From positions 91,292,181 to 91,356,180 of the forward strand of contig NC_086172.1 in NCBI RefSeq assembly GCF_023053635.1: 64,000 nt of DNA. The letters are read 5' to 3'. The DNA is from Elgaria multicarinata webbii (taxonomy: Eukaryota; Chordata; Lepidosauria; Squamata; Anguidae). The notes under the pieces are model-generated. The model was given only the letters and a program-made list of their open reading frames with translations. It was not told where the DNA came from and did no database searches. Positions within the stretch are counted from its first letter, which is position 1. The number at the start of each line of letters is the position of its first letter. This document shows, one piece after another, positions 44,765 to 56,086 of this stretch. Made by a program: the position numbers and the translations under genes.

Positions 44765-45101
44765 GGGCTCGTCTACACCAAGCAGGATATTCCAACTCTA
44801 AAAGTGGTATATAAAAGGCAGGAGCCACACTACTGCATTATAGTGATATTGAAGTGACTGCAGGAGCTACACTAGTGCTTTATAGTGGTAATGAAGTGCA
44901 CTGACAACTGTTGGGGCCCATTGACACATCAACACCAAGCAGGATATAATACTATGAAAGTAGTATATGGTATGTCATGGATCCCAACACTCGTCAGTGC
45001 ACTTCAATACTGCTACAAAGCAGTAGTGTGGCTCCTGCCTTTTGTATACCACTTTCATACCACTTTCATAGTGGAATATCTGTTTGGTGTAGATGAGTCC
45101 C
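44765..45101. mobile_element. Fold-back MITE (GGGCTCGTCTACACC ends)
   Basis: GGGCTCGTCTACACCAAGCA pairs with TTTGGTGTAGATGAGTCCC at the other end. Internal pairing (gccacactactgc with gcagtagtgtggc) supports a fold-back structure. A CAA duplication is possible if the terminal base is counted with the flank. It belongs with the elements at 9769 and 19180. Confidence 0.68.
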
Positions 45102-46635
45102 AAGTGGTGCGGTGCCTAAGCATTGCATTTGCTTCATTTTATGCTTCCATAGGAAGGGAGGTGGCTGAAAGAGATGTGATAAAGAGTTCTATAATCTATG
45201 CTACTGCTTCCTTGTAGCTGTTCATTATAGCCTTCACTGTGCAAAGAATGGCAGTTGATTTGTTTTGGTTTTACTTTCATGTAAAGCTTAATGTATCAAT
45301 TTAATGTTTTAATGGCAGGGGCAAAGAGGTTCTTACAGGACTGAAGGCTCAGAAGGCTCTGCTGAGCCAGATTTAATGGTCGTCGTGAAGGGATCAATGT
45401 CCAAAGGGCAAAGCTACAGTCTAATTCTCAAACTGCAGTTTTTTCCATTGTCACAGAAACAGGTATTTATTGCCCTGTACACCAGGCCAACATTGTAGCA
45501 TTGAAAGATGTCAGGGCTATAGACACACACGTGCACATACCTGATATACAGAAGGAATTTCTTTATGGGTGTCCTGCTCTAGACGGAGTCCTGGCTCTTT
45601 GCAAGCACATACAGAGAGCTAGGCAAAAAGAATAGTCAATTTGGCAAGCAGATAGTTAAGCAGACAGGCTTCAGTCCAATGAGGTTAGGCTAAGGCAGGA
45701 GTGGTCCAAAATCCAGTCAGCAGTCAGAACACAGTCAGTCAATCAATAGGGATCGGGCAAGAGCACGAGTGGTCAAGGTAACAAGCAGAGGGCCAAGCAC
45801 AGTAAATCAGTCAGGTACATTGCTTGGTACAGAAGCAGGGTCAAGAAACAGTCCGAGGGTTAGTAGCACAGAGCATCCATCCCAGGGCCAGGCACAGGAA
45901 GCAAGGTAGAAAATACTGGCACTGGCAGAGGCACGGTTTCGAGCAGCTCTTAAGTTACCAGTGAGAGCTGATTTAGCTAAAGCTATTAGAAACCCACCGA
46001 GCACTCAGTTGCTTCCTGTCAGAGGCTTGTCAGATGTCCACCTCATGAGGAGGGCCCAACTCATGGGTATTCCTCTTCAGCAGGCAAGCACTTCTTCACC
46101 TGGTAACCATTCTTTTATGGGCTTTTATGGTGCTGGCATTCTTGAAGGCTAGGTGGTGGCCCAGCATCTTCCTCTGCCTCCAAAGATGATCTCTCGACTT
46201 CTCTAGAAAGCACATTGAAAGGCCTCACCCCTGAAGGTCCCAGACCATCTTGGCTAGTGCCAGGGTCTTCTGAGGGACCAAATGGCTCTGATGGTCCTAG
46301 CTCCTCTGAAGATAGCTCCAGTGGTGGCATGACATCGGGGACCATGACAATGGCTGGCAGAGCAGGTCCTGGTGAGGTGGGAGAGGGGGGAAAAAGGGGA
46401 GACCATCTCATTGTTTATGATAAACCAGAATGCCTTGTTCATATATAAGGCTAAGCTGAGATCCTTTGAAACTGAAAGTAAACTTGGCAGAAGTCCTCCT
46501 CCTGGAAGAGAAAGAAAGTAGAACTAGAGTGTACAAGCCGGAAACTTCACTCATTCATGTAGAGCTAAACTACGGATGAGCATGTTCTGTGGGTCTGTGG
46601 TCTAATTTCCCCTGCCCCAAGAACTCACCAGGGGC
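45102..46635. other. No gene recognised; possible old repeat at 45660-45920
   Basis: The section around 45660-45920 has recurrent 'agtcagcagtcag / acagtcagtcaatc / caagcagagggccaag' words that look like a decayed dispersed repeat, but I cannot assign it. The remainder, including short frames at 45961-46440, has no features I recognise. Confidence 0.35.
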
Positions 46636-47150
46636 TGACAGGGTATGGATTTTTATTGTCCAGATTTTTGTAGCAACCGGAGCTGAAGCAAGTCTTGAGG
46701 GAGATTGCATCAGGCTAAGTCATTGCATCAGCCAATGTCAAAGGTTAATTGTCAATTGGGATGTGGAGTTAATTGATTAATTGAATCATGTGATCTGCTA
46801 TGTCTGTATATAAAGAGTGTCTGTACAGTTTGTAATTTCTCTCCTGTGTGATGTATTTCTGAACGTGTTATGCTTCGTGAGTATTATCTGTATGTCTTGA
46901 TCCTGCAAATATCTACCTCAAAGTAAATGTTATATTCGTGTTTACTGAACCTGTTGCAGTGCTTTATTCCTAATCCTGTGGAGCATTATCATTATTCCTG
47001 CTATATAGCTAACTCAGTATCCTGGAAACTTCAGCTGAAACTCTGCTATCTACAGGTTTGCTTCCAACTGAGCTGTGTTGAGCCAGAGAAGAGAAGTCAG
47101 TAGCTTCTAATAGTTTTTCTCCAAGCTCAGCTTGTTTGCAATCCCTGACA
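46636..47150. mobile_element. Solo LTR of an LTR retroelement (fossil)
   Basis: A 515-bp segment with termini TGACAGGG and CCCTGACA, near-perfect short inverted ends of LTR type, is flanked on both sides by the 5-bp repeat GGGGC (46631-46635 and 47151-47155). A TATA-like tatataaag is at about 46807. No internal coding region is present, so this is the expected remnant of LTR recombination. A 5-bp duplication fits Gypsy-like or many endogenous retroviral LTRs; which one is unknown. The intact duplication suggests moderate age. Confidence 0.7.
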
Positions 47151-47155
47151 GGGGC

Positions 47156-47659
47156 TGCATCTTTCCTGGAGCTGCTGCTGTGCCAACACCACTGCAGCAA
47201 GTGTGAGCGGGGAGGGGGGGCAACTGAGGGCAGAAAAATGTTCAGGGTGCCCACATGATGGCTGTGTATTGCCCACCCCTGTGCTAAATGATGGTTTAGT
47301 GTTATATGTGAACATAGGTACTGTATCCAGACTCTGCAATACCAGCTGCTGCCACATTTATAGTAGCCAGCTAATATTTATTTTGTAGGTTTCCACCGAG
47401 CTTGTTTGCTGGCAATCCAAGATAAAATTGTTATCTTGTCAACAAATTGCTGTGATTAATATGTTCCTACTACAATCTCTAAAGATGAAATCTTATCATC
47501 TTCTTTGTCTTTGAATTTGGGTCTTAGGCTGCAGTGCTATACCTACCTACCTGGGAGTAAGTCCTGTTTGAATAGCAGAAGGTTTACCTCTGAGTAGATA
47601 TGGAGTGCACTATTAATGCAATACATTTTGCTTTGAAATTTGTGATCACACTTTAGGTC
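47156..47659. other. Unassigned, includes a decayed 'cctatgcat'-type repeat
   Basis: At 47530-47620 the words ggctgcagtgctatacctac and tgggagtaagtcctgtttga resemble the repeat at 36120. Nothing else is recognised. Confidence 0.4.
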
Positions 47660-47752
47660 CAGGAATGAGGAACCTCTTTCCTCTTGAAGGCCAAATTCAA
47701 TTTCAGAGAAGCTCTCAGGGAGCCATGTTCCATTGGTGGGTGGGGTAAAAGG

Positions 47753-49006
47753 TAGGGATGTGCTCCGCTCCGATTAGGAGCGTAGAAGCAGTAGCGGATT
47801 GGCCTGCTCCGCCTTACCCAGAGGCGGAGTAGGAGCGGACCGCGGACCCCCTAGAAGCAAGGCGAAGAGAAGCGGCCATTTTTCGGAGCTCCGAGTTCAG
47901 GCGGAGCGCTCTGGTCGCCATCTTGAAAACATTTCGCCATAGGATTGCATTGCGGCAAATAATCGCGCATAACTACGTTGTTTTTGAAGCTATCATTCTG
48001 AAAATTCTTGTGCACAGAGAGTCGTGGATGGGGGTCATTTTGAGACCACTCTCACCTCTCTGCATCGTACGGGTCACGGGCTATATTTTTGTGAAAATCG
48101 GGTCAACCGCGCGGCTCAAACTGCGTTTTCGGCTTTTCGCCCATAGGATTGCATTGAGGGAAAGAATCGGGGATAACTGGGGGGGGGGGTTTAAGCTATC
48201 ATTCTGAAAATTCTTGTGCACAGAGAGTCGTGGATGGGGGTCATTTTGAGACCACTCTCAACTTTCTGCATCGTACGGGTCGCGGGCTATATTTTTGTGA
48301 AAATCGGGTCAACCGCGCGGCTCAAACTGCGTTTTCGGCTTTTCGCCCATAGGATTGCATTGAGGGAAAGAATCGGGGATAACTGGGGGGGGGGTTAAGC
48401 TATCATTCTGAAAATTCTTGTGCACAGAGAGTCGTGGATGGGGGTCATTTTGAGACCACTCTCAACTTTCTGCATCGTACGGGTCGCGGGCTAGAATTTT
48501 TTTAAAAATCGGCGGGAAAAATACCTTTTTCAAAGGGCTGAGGGGCAGAGTCAGCTCCCGGTCATGATGATCCCAAAGTTGGAGGAGGGCATAGGCAAAA
48601 CAGGTAACTTGGGATTCTGGGAAACTTCTCTTTCTTCATCTGAACGGGCTTTTCCCCGTGTTTTTTAACACACCTCGCAGGGATGTTGTGTGTGGGGTGC
48701 CCGATTTTCAAAAATTCGCCAAAAATCAGGGGATGATGGGATTGCTTTGAAACTTGGCGTGCGTGTGTATAGCCCCATGAGGTGTCATGGTGCCAAACAT
48801 GAGGTTTCTAACTTGAACAGAAAAAAAGTTGTATACTTTTTTAGCTTTCAATGCAAGCCTATGGGGGGGGGGAACGGAGCTCCGGATCCGGAGCTCCGGG
48901 CGGAGCGGAGCGGAAGTGGGCGGAGCAGGGGCGGGGCGGAGCGGCCCGATCCGAAAAATGGCGGATCTGCAAGTGAAGCGGAGCGGGGGGTCCGTGCACA
49001 CCCCTA
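47753..49006. mobile_element. Non-autonomous hAT-like element (1254 bp) with internal tandem array
   Basis: Termini are TAGGGATGTGCTCCGCTCCG and CGTGCACACCCCTA. An exact 8-bp duplication GTAAAAGG flanks it (47745-47752 and 49007-49014), which fixes the boundaries. The ends are rich in ggagcgg words and the centre holds the ~205-bp tandem repeat. No transposase frame was seen. The exact duplication and high CpG content suggest recent activity. Confidence 0.88.
47933..48495 (+). repeat. ~205-bp tandem array, about 2.75 units
   Basis: The word aagctatcattctgaaaatt starts units at 47987, 48193 and 48397 (spacings 206 and 204). Each unit contains gtgcacagagagtcgtggat, catcgtacgggtc and, before the next unit, cgcccataggattgcattga with a G run of variable length. 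Units 2 and 3 are almost identical; the left partial unit is more diverged. Confidence 0.93.
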
Positions 49007-49298
49007 GTAAAAGGTAAAGGAGGCAAGGCAAAAGGGATGGGACGAAAATACGCCCAATACCAGCATGTTTTAGCTTAAAGCCCTCCCTGCCACTAACTCA
49101 GCCTTAGGAGAGGCAATTCAACCTTTCAGAACAGGTGGAAAACGGCACAAAATTTTGGATACCACCAATTGGTGGTTGTGGGAAATGGGGGGGAGCCAGG
49201 GGGAGTGGGGGGAGCCCATCCGGGGAACCTTGGAGGGATGGATTGGGTTCTGGGGAGGGGCAGATTTGATGCCTGGGCCTGAGTTTCCTCACCCCTCT

Positions 49299-50255
49299 TT
49301 TAGGTACATTCTGACACTGGGGATGTATGGGTGGATTGCCTTTTTCAAGGAGAAAAATCAGCGCTCTTTGTCATTAGTGATAGTTGCAAAGTGAACCCAT
49401 CATTAATGGATATTGTCTATGGAATGGAATTTCTCCTTCTTTCCGGACATCAAGGCAGAAAAATATCTGTTGTTTGTGGAGCATTAAGCATAAGGATACA
49501 GGTAGTCCAGTGGCATAACAGAGGAAGCCATGGAGATCCTATTGCAACAAGTATTGACTTAACTGCCGCTTGATACCTGACATTGTTAACCTTCTGCTGG
49601 CAACCTTTCAATGGACAACTGCTAGATGTACAGTTAAAATGACATTTTACACCTGAGTAGGTGCACCCTTTCAGATTTCGGGAGGGCAGGGAAAATCTCA
49701 GCAGAGGTTAAAGGCCTTCTGTCAAATATATTCCCCATTAAATTTCAAAACAAAAACAAAAAATCAGTGTATTTTAAGAGCATATGTAGTCATTACTTTG
49801 TTATACTATTAACTAGCAATATCAGAGAAATTCGTAACAGAATCAAATGAGTTCGGATTTCTATGAATCTAATTGGTGGATTCCACAGCAGACCATCTTT
49901 TCCTGAGTTGCATGGATTCCGCAGATTTGCAGACTTACTCATAGAAAAATAATTTTTTTAAAAAAAATTAAATGGCCAAAAATTTCTATTTGCCCCTTAG
50001 GCTAAAGCATGTAAAGGCGCATTTGGGAGGATTTGCACATTTTCACAAATGCAGATTTGCACAAATTCAGGAAATTGTGGACAATGAGATTCCATCAATG
50101 AATGGATGACAGAACGAAAGGCCCTGACAATCCACAGAACACAGATGGAATGGATTTAACAAAATCTGTACATCCCTGCTATCAATACAGATCAGTAAAT
50201 AACCCATAAAAAAACACCTAATATATTTGTGTCTTTGGCTTGCAGGTCTAGTATA
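49299..50255. other. No gene recognised
   Basis: At 49980-50080 there are repeated 'gatttgcacattttcacaaa'-type words, similar in flavour to 30560-30700. No frame here resembles a known protein. Confidence 0.45.
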
Positions 50256-50259
50256 CAGG

Positions 50260-50375
50260 CCCATTTTATTTATTTATTTATATGTTGCTATATTTTATGG
50301 TTTTAACTCTTGTGAATCACCGAGAGAGCTTCAGCTATTGGGCAGTATAGAAATGTGGCAAGTAAATAAATAATA
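50260..50375 (+). mobile_element. L2-type LINE 3' tail, sense
   Basis: The words accgagagagcttcagctat, gggcagtatagaaatgtgg and the tail aagtaaataaataat match the sense tail at 59360-59425. Confidence 0.65.
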
Positions 50376-50414
50376 TCCCATCGTGTTGTCTGGTGGTATC
50401 TCCCATAACTCATG

Positions 50415-50515
50415 CACAGTGCAATCCTATACAAGTTGGCTCAGGTATAAAGCCCCACTAAATTCAATTGAACTTATTCCCAGTTAAGGGTGTATAAGAT
50501 TGCAGCTGTAGCACT
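50415..50515. mobile_element. Decayed 'caatcctatgcat' fold-back repeat
   Basis: agtgcaatcctatacaagtt at the left and gtgtataagattgcagctgt at the right are inverted partners. The core 'ccccactaaattcaattgaa' matches the family at 36120. Confidence 0.55.
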
Positions 50516-50553
50516 GTGGCTGTATCCAAGAAGAAGGGGAAGAAGAGCTACTA

Positions 50554-50696
50554 AGGCCTTAGCTAGACCTAAGGATTATCCCAGGCAAATGGAGGGGTCA
50601 TCCCTGCCTGCTCCCGGGATCCCCTGTGTGTCATTTGGATGCACAGGGATGATCCCGGGACAATCCCGGGATATAGGCCTGGTCTAGCCATGGCCC
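50554..50696. mobile_element. Fold-back MITE, family E (AGGCCTTAGCTAGACC)
   Basis: AGGCCTTAGCTAGACCTAAG pairs with ggcctggtctagccatggcc. The interior has alternating 'cccgggat' and 'atcccggg' words forming a second hairpin. It is a diverged sister of the element at 55764. Confidence 0.65.
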
Positions 50697-50699
50697 AAG

Positions 50700-52515
50700 T
50701 AGCAAGGTTTTTCTTCTTGTAGTATGCAGAATATTCTCCCTCCCCTCTGCCTTTCCTTCTTCTCCAGGATGCAAATCTGTATATGCTAACCCTGTATGGT
50801 TGAGCTGTGTCAATACAAGCAGCATTAGTATGCAAAATTGTAACTGGCAGAGCACACACCCTTTCACAAATAATAAATTGTCCTAATACAGATATCAACT
50901 TATCCATGTCCCATTATTTATAATTCATCCTTGCAGGAACGAAACCTCAGTAAGCATATATTTAGATTTAATCACTCTTTCCACCAAAGAAATCAGAACA
51001 GAATGCCTTTGAGTAGGAGATCTTGGCAGCATATGGCATGTACAAGCTTCTTCCCTTTCGTTTTCCTTACAAGCCTGACAATGCCAGCTTGGCCTCTTGC
51101 CATTTGCTATGCCAATATTTACAGATGGGGCAGTGTTGTCAAGTTGCGCTTTCTTCTTCCTCATCAGTTACCTAGATCCTCTGAACACCTGTACACACCT
51201 TGCTCAACATTGCAACAAGTTTCTCAGGGTCATGGCACAGACTTAGCTTCCTTCCGTCGAGGGTTTTGAAAAGCCCTGATGTAATGCCTTAATAACTTAA
51301 GAGTCGGAAAGATATTAGCAATCACCCAAGTGGGGATCATACACTTTCTCAATGGCAATATGGTGTATCTCATCATCATTTTGCTATGCATGTGGGCTAC
51401 AGCATAAACTTAATGTAAGGGAGTGACACTGACTGAGAGTTATAAAAGCCGGACAATATATCTGTCCAAAGCGAGAAGAAACCCCAATTAAAGTGTTGGG
51501 TTGAAAACGTCTGTAAGGAGCTCTTTTACACTGGATTTAACATTTTGAAGGACTTTTATACCATGTTTCCATTGGTTGGTATATGTAGTGCCTAAGCTAC
51601 GTCCAGATGGATTCTTCTCACATCCACCTCAGAGATATTATAAGGTTGCTATTTATTCCCAATTCCTAAAATAGTCAAACAGAGAGATAACAGCAATGCA
51701 CAATTTTAGGTATAAATAGAAATACAAGGTTTAGACCAAGATTTTTTTAAAAAAATGAACTGCAGTCTCTCTGCCGGTCACATATCAACTGTTTTTTCTC
51801 TCATAGAGGCTCATTAAAACTCAGCCGGCTTACTCAAAACCTGATTCACATTATAGATGATCTGGAACTGCATAAATGTCCAGGGACTGTACAGTTTGTG
51901 GAGAAAGTTGCTTTCACAGGGGAAATGTTGTACATCATCAGTAATGAGTGGTTCATAAGAAAATGAACAGTTACATTTGGGGGAATGGAATTATTCAATC
52001 AAAGCACAATCCTATGAGTTGCATCCTCACTGGATGGAAGCATCCAGTATTGGAGACTTCCAAGAATCCAAGGCTCTGCTAGGCTGCCACCAACAGGGCA
52101 GGAAGAACAAAGGAGGCAATTTTTGCCTCTCTGTTCTTATTTCTTGTTGCATTCCTCTAGACTGAGCCTATCTAGAGGAAGTGTCCTGCTGGGGCTGGGG
52201 CTGTAGGCCATAGGATTTCTCATAGCCTGACCAGTGGAGGCTTGTGGCTCCAATGACAGTGAGGTGTGAATCCACTCTGGGTTTCAGTCAGAACCCTAAA
52301 GGAGCTACCCAAGGTGCTGAACCCCCTTTGAGTCTATGTGGTCAAATGTGCCTGTTTAAAAAGTACCTTTTTAAACTAAATTTGCTCCCAACACAATACA
52401 TAACCCACGAACAACATTCTTTAGATAGTGATATTCCTATCTCCGTAGCAGCTAATAAAGCAGCAGCTTCACAATGGTCAGATGACACAGCGTCCCTTTG
52501 GTCCTTTCTGCAGCT
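50700..52515. other. No gene recognised; family D fragment near the end
   Basis: Only a partial family D repeat (52231-52345: gaggcttgtggctccaatga, ctctgggtttcagtcagaac) can be named. Confidence 0.45.
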
Positions 52516-52517
52516 TG

Positions 52518-52805
52518 GTGGGGGGACCATAGTGCAATGGTACAGCACATGCTTTGTATGCAGAAGGTCCCAAGTTCAACTCATTAGACAAGTTCATGGA
52601 GAATAAGGCTGTCAATGACTACTGGTCATGATGGCTACATATTACCTAAAGTATTGGAGGCAGTATGCCATTGCGTAGCAGTTGCCATCAACCACAAGCG
52701 GGAGGGAGCTACTGCACTCCTGTCCTGCCTGTGGACTTCCCATATGCAACTGGTTCCCATAAGCAACTGGAAACACAATAGGCCTTTGGTCTTATGTTCT
52801 TATAA
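52518..52805 (+). mobile_element. SINE head joined to a CR1-clade 3' end
   Basis: 52518-52580 has a tRNA-like head (accatagtgcaatggtacag; aggtcccaagttcaact). It is followed at once by a CR1-clade 3' region (acaagttcatggagaataag, ctactggtcatgatggctac) with tail ggcctttggtcttatgttct. The junction is abrupt, probably two separate insertions. Confidence 0.6.
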
Positions 52806-54040
52806 TCCATGGCATTTATATGGCTTATAAGAACATGTTGCCCTTGAGCACATAAAGCAAACCAACAACTGCCACAGCGCGGCAACACACCTTTCCCTCA
52901 GCACTCCACAAAGAGCGCCACTGTGACAGACCAGTGGCTTCAAGGAAAGGGAAGTGGTTTCTTCTCTTAGCCCTGAAAGGGACAGCTCCAGCTTTAGAAA
53001 TTTAGCACAGGGAAGTAAGAAAGACAGGAAAGAGCTGTGAGCCTAGTTGCAAAGGCTGTTCCATATCATCTAACCACGATTCTGCATTCTGAGTGAGTGA
53101 GTGTTCTCTCTCTCACTCTCACTCTCACTCTCTCTCTGCAAGGTGTAGCAGCCAGCTCTAAAGGGTCATGGCTTTAAAAGTAGCCCACTGTAACTCTAAT
53201 GGTGTGGAGAGGTGGATGGTTCTGCATCTCCCAGCCACAAGGGAAGCCTGGTTTTCTCTGCCCTTCCTTCCATTGCCCTGACTTTCTGAGTGGGCAGCAT
53301 GGTAATCCTGGCTTCGCTGTGTGGCCAGAGACAGACGATGACTGCATATGCATAGAGCCACCCTACGACCAGCTTTTAAGTGGCTGCTGCTCCATTGGTC
53401 ATGTGAAACCACTCCAGGAATTGCTGAAATCGAGCAGAGAAGGGGTGAAAGGCAGATTCATCGGCAGATGGTCCCTGAACAGATGTGGAGCTCGGCATCT
53501 ACACACCATGTGCCTTGCTTGAGTACACTCTGAGAGACCTTTGGAAGGTGAAGATAAGTGCCTTTGAACAGCAGCCCTGCCCTTCCTGAATGCGGTCTTT
53601 CTACAGCTATATCAGGAGCACTATCATCTGTCAACGCCCAAATTGCCTTCATGTGGCCGCCGAACTGCTCTATCCACTGGCAGTTTATTTAACTCCAAAG
53701 TCCTCTTATGAATCAACTTGCAGTATGCTTAGAAATTCTTGAAGGGGGGCGGGGGAGAGATGGACTTCAACCATTCACCATGGCTGAAAAGCTGTTAGTG
53801 AATTAAATAGACAGGGAAAGGGAACATGTTGAAAAAAAGCCGGAAGATGCCACGCTGAGCACATTCCCCTGGCATGTAACTTTGGGGGACTTCCAAACTT
53901 TCTTTTCCTTATCTATTTGCAGTCAATTTGAGAAGAGGAGGAGACCAGCTTCTTATCTTTGGTGAGTCATTATTTCCTTTGCTTCAATTGTACTTTAATC
54001 TGAGGTACCTATTCTGTTGCCCATTGCAGGTGCCTGCTGC
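52806..54040. other. No gene recognised
   Basis: It contains a CT-rich microsatellite at 53105-53138 and otherwise unremarkable sequence. Confidence 0.45.
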
Positions 54041-54690
54041 CTGTAGGAAGGGTACAGAACCTCAGGCCCATGGGTCAAATCCAATCCACCTGGAGTACGG
54101 TGACCATATGGAAAAGAGAACAGGGCTCCTGTATCTTTAACAGTTGGTGTCATTTGTATGCATGCAGCAACTGGTGAAATTCCCTCTTCATCACAACAGT
54201 TAAAGCTGCAGGAGCCCTGCCTTCTTTTGCATCTGGTCACTCTAGTATAGCTCCTGAAGCTTTAACTGTTGTGATGAAGAGGGAATTTCACCAGGTGCTG
54301 CATGCATACAAATGACACCTGCTGAAATCCCATTTTCAACACAACTGTTAAAGATACAAAAGCCCTGTCCTCCTTTCCATATGGTCACCCCAACCTGGCA
54401 TCCCAATCCAGCCCCCTGGGGTTTCCCAAAGGGTCATACCCCTCCCCCCCCAATCACTGATGATTTAGTGGCTTTTGTGCACTTTCCTCTCATTCTAAAT
54501 GGTTGAATTGCCTCTCCTAAGGCTTAGTTTCTGGAAGTCAGAGCTTCCAACTAGAATATTCTAGTACTGTTGTTATTCTGGTCCTGTTCCATTTTGCCTT
54601 TGGGCCACCCACCACTGGAAATGTGGCCCCAAGAGTTTCTCCAAACCTGAATTCAGCCCTTGGTTGGAAAGAGGTTCAACGCCGCTGCCC
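54041..54690 (-). mobile_element. hAT-like MITE family C, interrupted by a family A copy
   Basis: The left flank aagggtacagaacctcaggc and the right part ggttgaattgcctctcctaa ... ttggaaagaggttcaacg are the two ends of family C in reverse orientation. The family A copy (54096-54392) sits between them with its own duplication ACCTGG at both junctions, so family A moved after family C at this site. Confidence 0.6.
54096..54392 (+). mobile_element. hAT-like fold-back MITE, family A, copy 6 (variant subfamily)
   Basis: TACGGTGACCATATGG to GGTCACCCCA, 297 bp. Flanks acctggag and acctggca share the first six bases. It carries the 'gcatgcagcaactggtg' variant also seen in copy 5, plus a deletion after aacagttg. 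Confidence 0.85.
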
Positions 54691-55525
54691 TGGAGCTAAA
54701 ATGAATGTGCTTCTGCAACTCATGCTCTGTGGATTATGTTGAATATATTGTCCAGGCAATCGCTGCTTCCTTGAACATTCTCTGAATATCAGATATCCAT
54801 ATTGTGAGATCACCATTTGAAATTTCACTGTTGATATTGAATAGTTGGTAGGCAATGGTATTTGTGTTAAATGGTACTGATAGCTGATACCCAATGGTAT
54901 GTCACGGTGGTTTTCAAAACCTCCTACCTTCAGGGAACACTCTCATAACAATGTCTGCCAAGGAATCTCTGCAACCACTACAAAACCCCTGTGGATTGCA
55001 AAAGATTCTGGGACATGCTCCAGGCTCAAGTATACATTCAGGGCATATGTGGCCCCGTTGTGAACACCATCACCTATTGTAAACTAAGAGTGCACCCTAT
55101 GACACATCCTGATGGGCAAGCTGTCTTTCAACTATTCTTCTGAAGACACTCTGATAAGCTTTCAAACAACCCAGGAGGATATTTGGCAAACCAGATGACA
55201 TATTTGACAATATTGGTGGTTGACATGCAGTTGTTTTAGTTCGTTTTTGATAGCTGACAGATAAAGGTTGACAGATAACATGCAATGGTAAGTATATTTG
55301 GCAGTTGTCATCTTATGAGATTTCATGTTTATGTTTAACATCTTCCAAAAACAAAATTATTAAGAGATGACCATAAGTCTAAAACATTCACAGTTCAAGT
55401 TCTGAGATAGTTCACATTCAAACAGTCTTTTGGTCCAAAGGTTATCATTTTTTAAAAAATGACTTGAAAAATGTGGGGAAAATGTCTGAATTTCAAATAT
55501 TTCCACATATTCATTTCAGCTATTC
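54691..55525. other. No gene recognised
   Basis: AT-rich single-copy-like sequence; no repeat or frame I can support. Confidence 0.4.
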
Positions 55526-55526
55526 T

Positions 55527-55600
55527 GCTGAAATCCCATTTTCAACACAACTGTTAAAGATACAAAAGCCCTGTCCTCCTTTCCATATGGTCACCCCATA
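55527..55600 (+). mobile_element. Family A MITE, right-end fragment
   Basis: This 74-bp piece equals the right end of copy 6 (54319-54392) as far as I can read, including shared rare variants (aaatcccattttcaacacaa; atacaaaagccc; tcacccca). Only the right terminus is present. Confidence 0.85.
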
Positions 55601-55763
55601 TGATGCTGCTACACATGGAGAGTTGACATGTTTGCTTTGTTCATGGCATTTTGCAATGAAACACAGCTGGAAAGTTTTGAGTAGAAAATCCACAAACTTC
55701 CCCAAACCTTTTGATATTCTCCTGTCTACCAAAGCTGCATATTAGTATTAACAGGCAGTAGTG

Positions 55764-55900
55764 AGGCCTTAGCTAGGCCTAAGGTTTATCTCAGGATTGT
55801 CCCGGGGTCATCCCTGCCTGTTCCCGGGATCCTGTCTTTTAGATGCCCAGGGATGACCCCGGGATGATCCTGGGATAAACCTTAGGTCTAGCTAAGGCCT
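55764..55900. mobile_element. Fold-back MITE, family E, well-preserved copy
   Basis: AGGCCTTAGCTAGGCCTAAG pairs with cttaggtctagctaaggcct almost perfectly, and the arms continue inwards (gtttatctcaggat with atcctgggataaac). Length is 137 bp and it is non-coding. The target duplication is unclear. Confidence 0.75.
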
Positions 55901-56086
55901 GAGTTGGGCCATGGAGTTGTATAGGCAAGTCATACCTAAGTCATTTAGATACATTTTTTCTCCTGCTGAGTCTTTTGTGCTGTCTTTATGATTTTCTGCC
56001 TGTTAGCTTCTTATTTTAAGGCACAGTCCTATGCTGTTTAGACAGAATAAAGGGCTACAATTCCCGGCATGCCCCATCTAGACTTA

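Larger units (their letters stand above)
47660..49298 (+). mobile_element. hAT-like MITE, family C, copy 3, carrying a nested element
   Basis: The left end is CAGGAATGAGGAACCTCTTT and the right end has gagtttcctcacccct. Flanks tttaggtc and tttaggta agree at 7 of 8. The body is shared with the copies at 18610 and 32780. A second hAT-like element (47753-49006) is inserted within it, so this one is older. Confidence 0.72.

Noticed and set aside
45440-46140. Possible internal part of an LTR element left of the solo LTR
   Set aside because: Word composition is suggestive but I see no recognisable protein motif and no matching second LTR.
47933-48495. Regularly spaced repeats that could suggest a CRISPR array
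   Set aside because: Units are about 205 bp in simple tandem with no spacers, inside a vertebrate DNA transposon.
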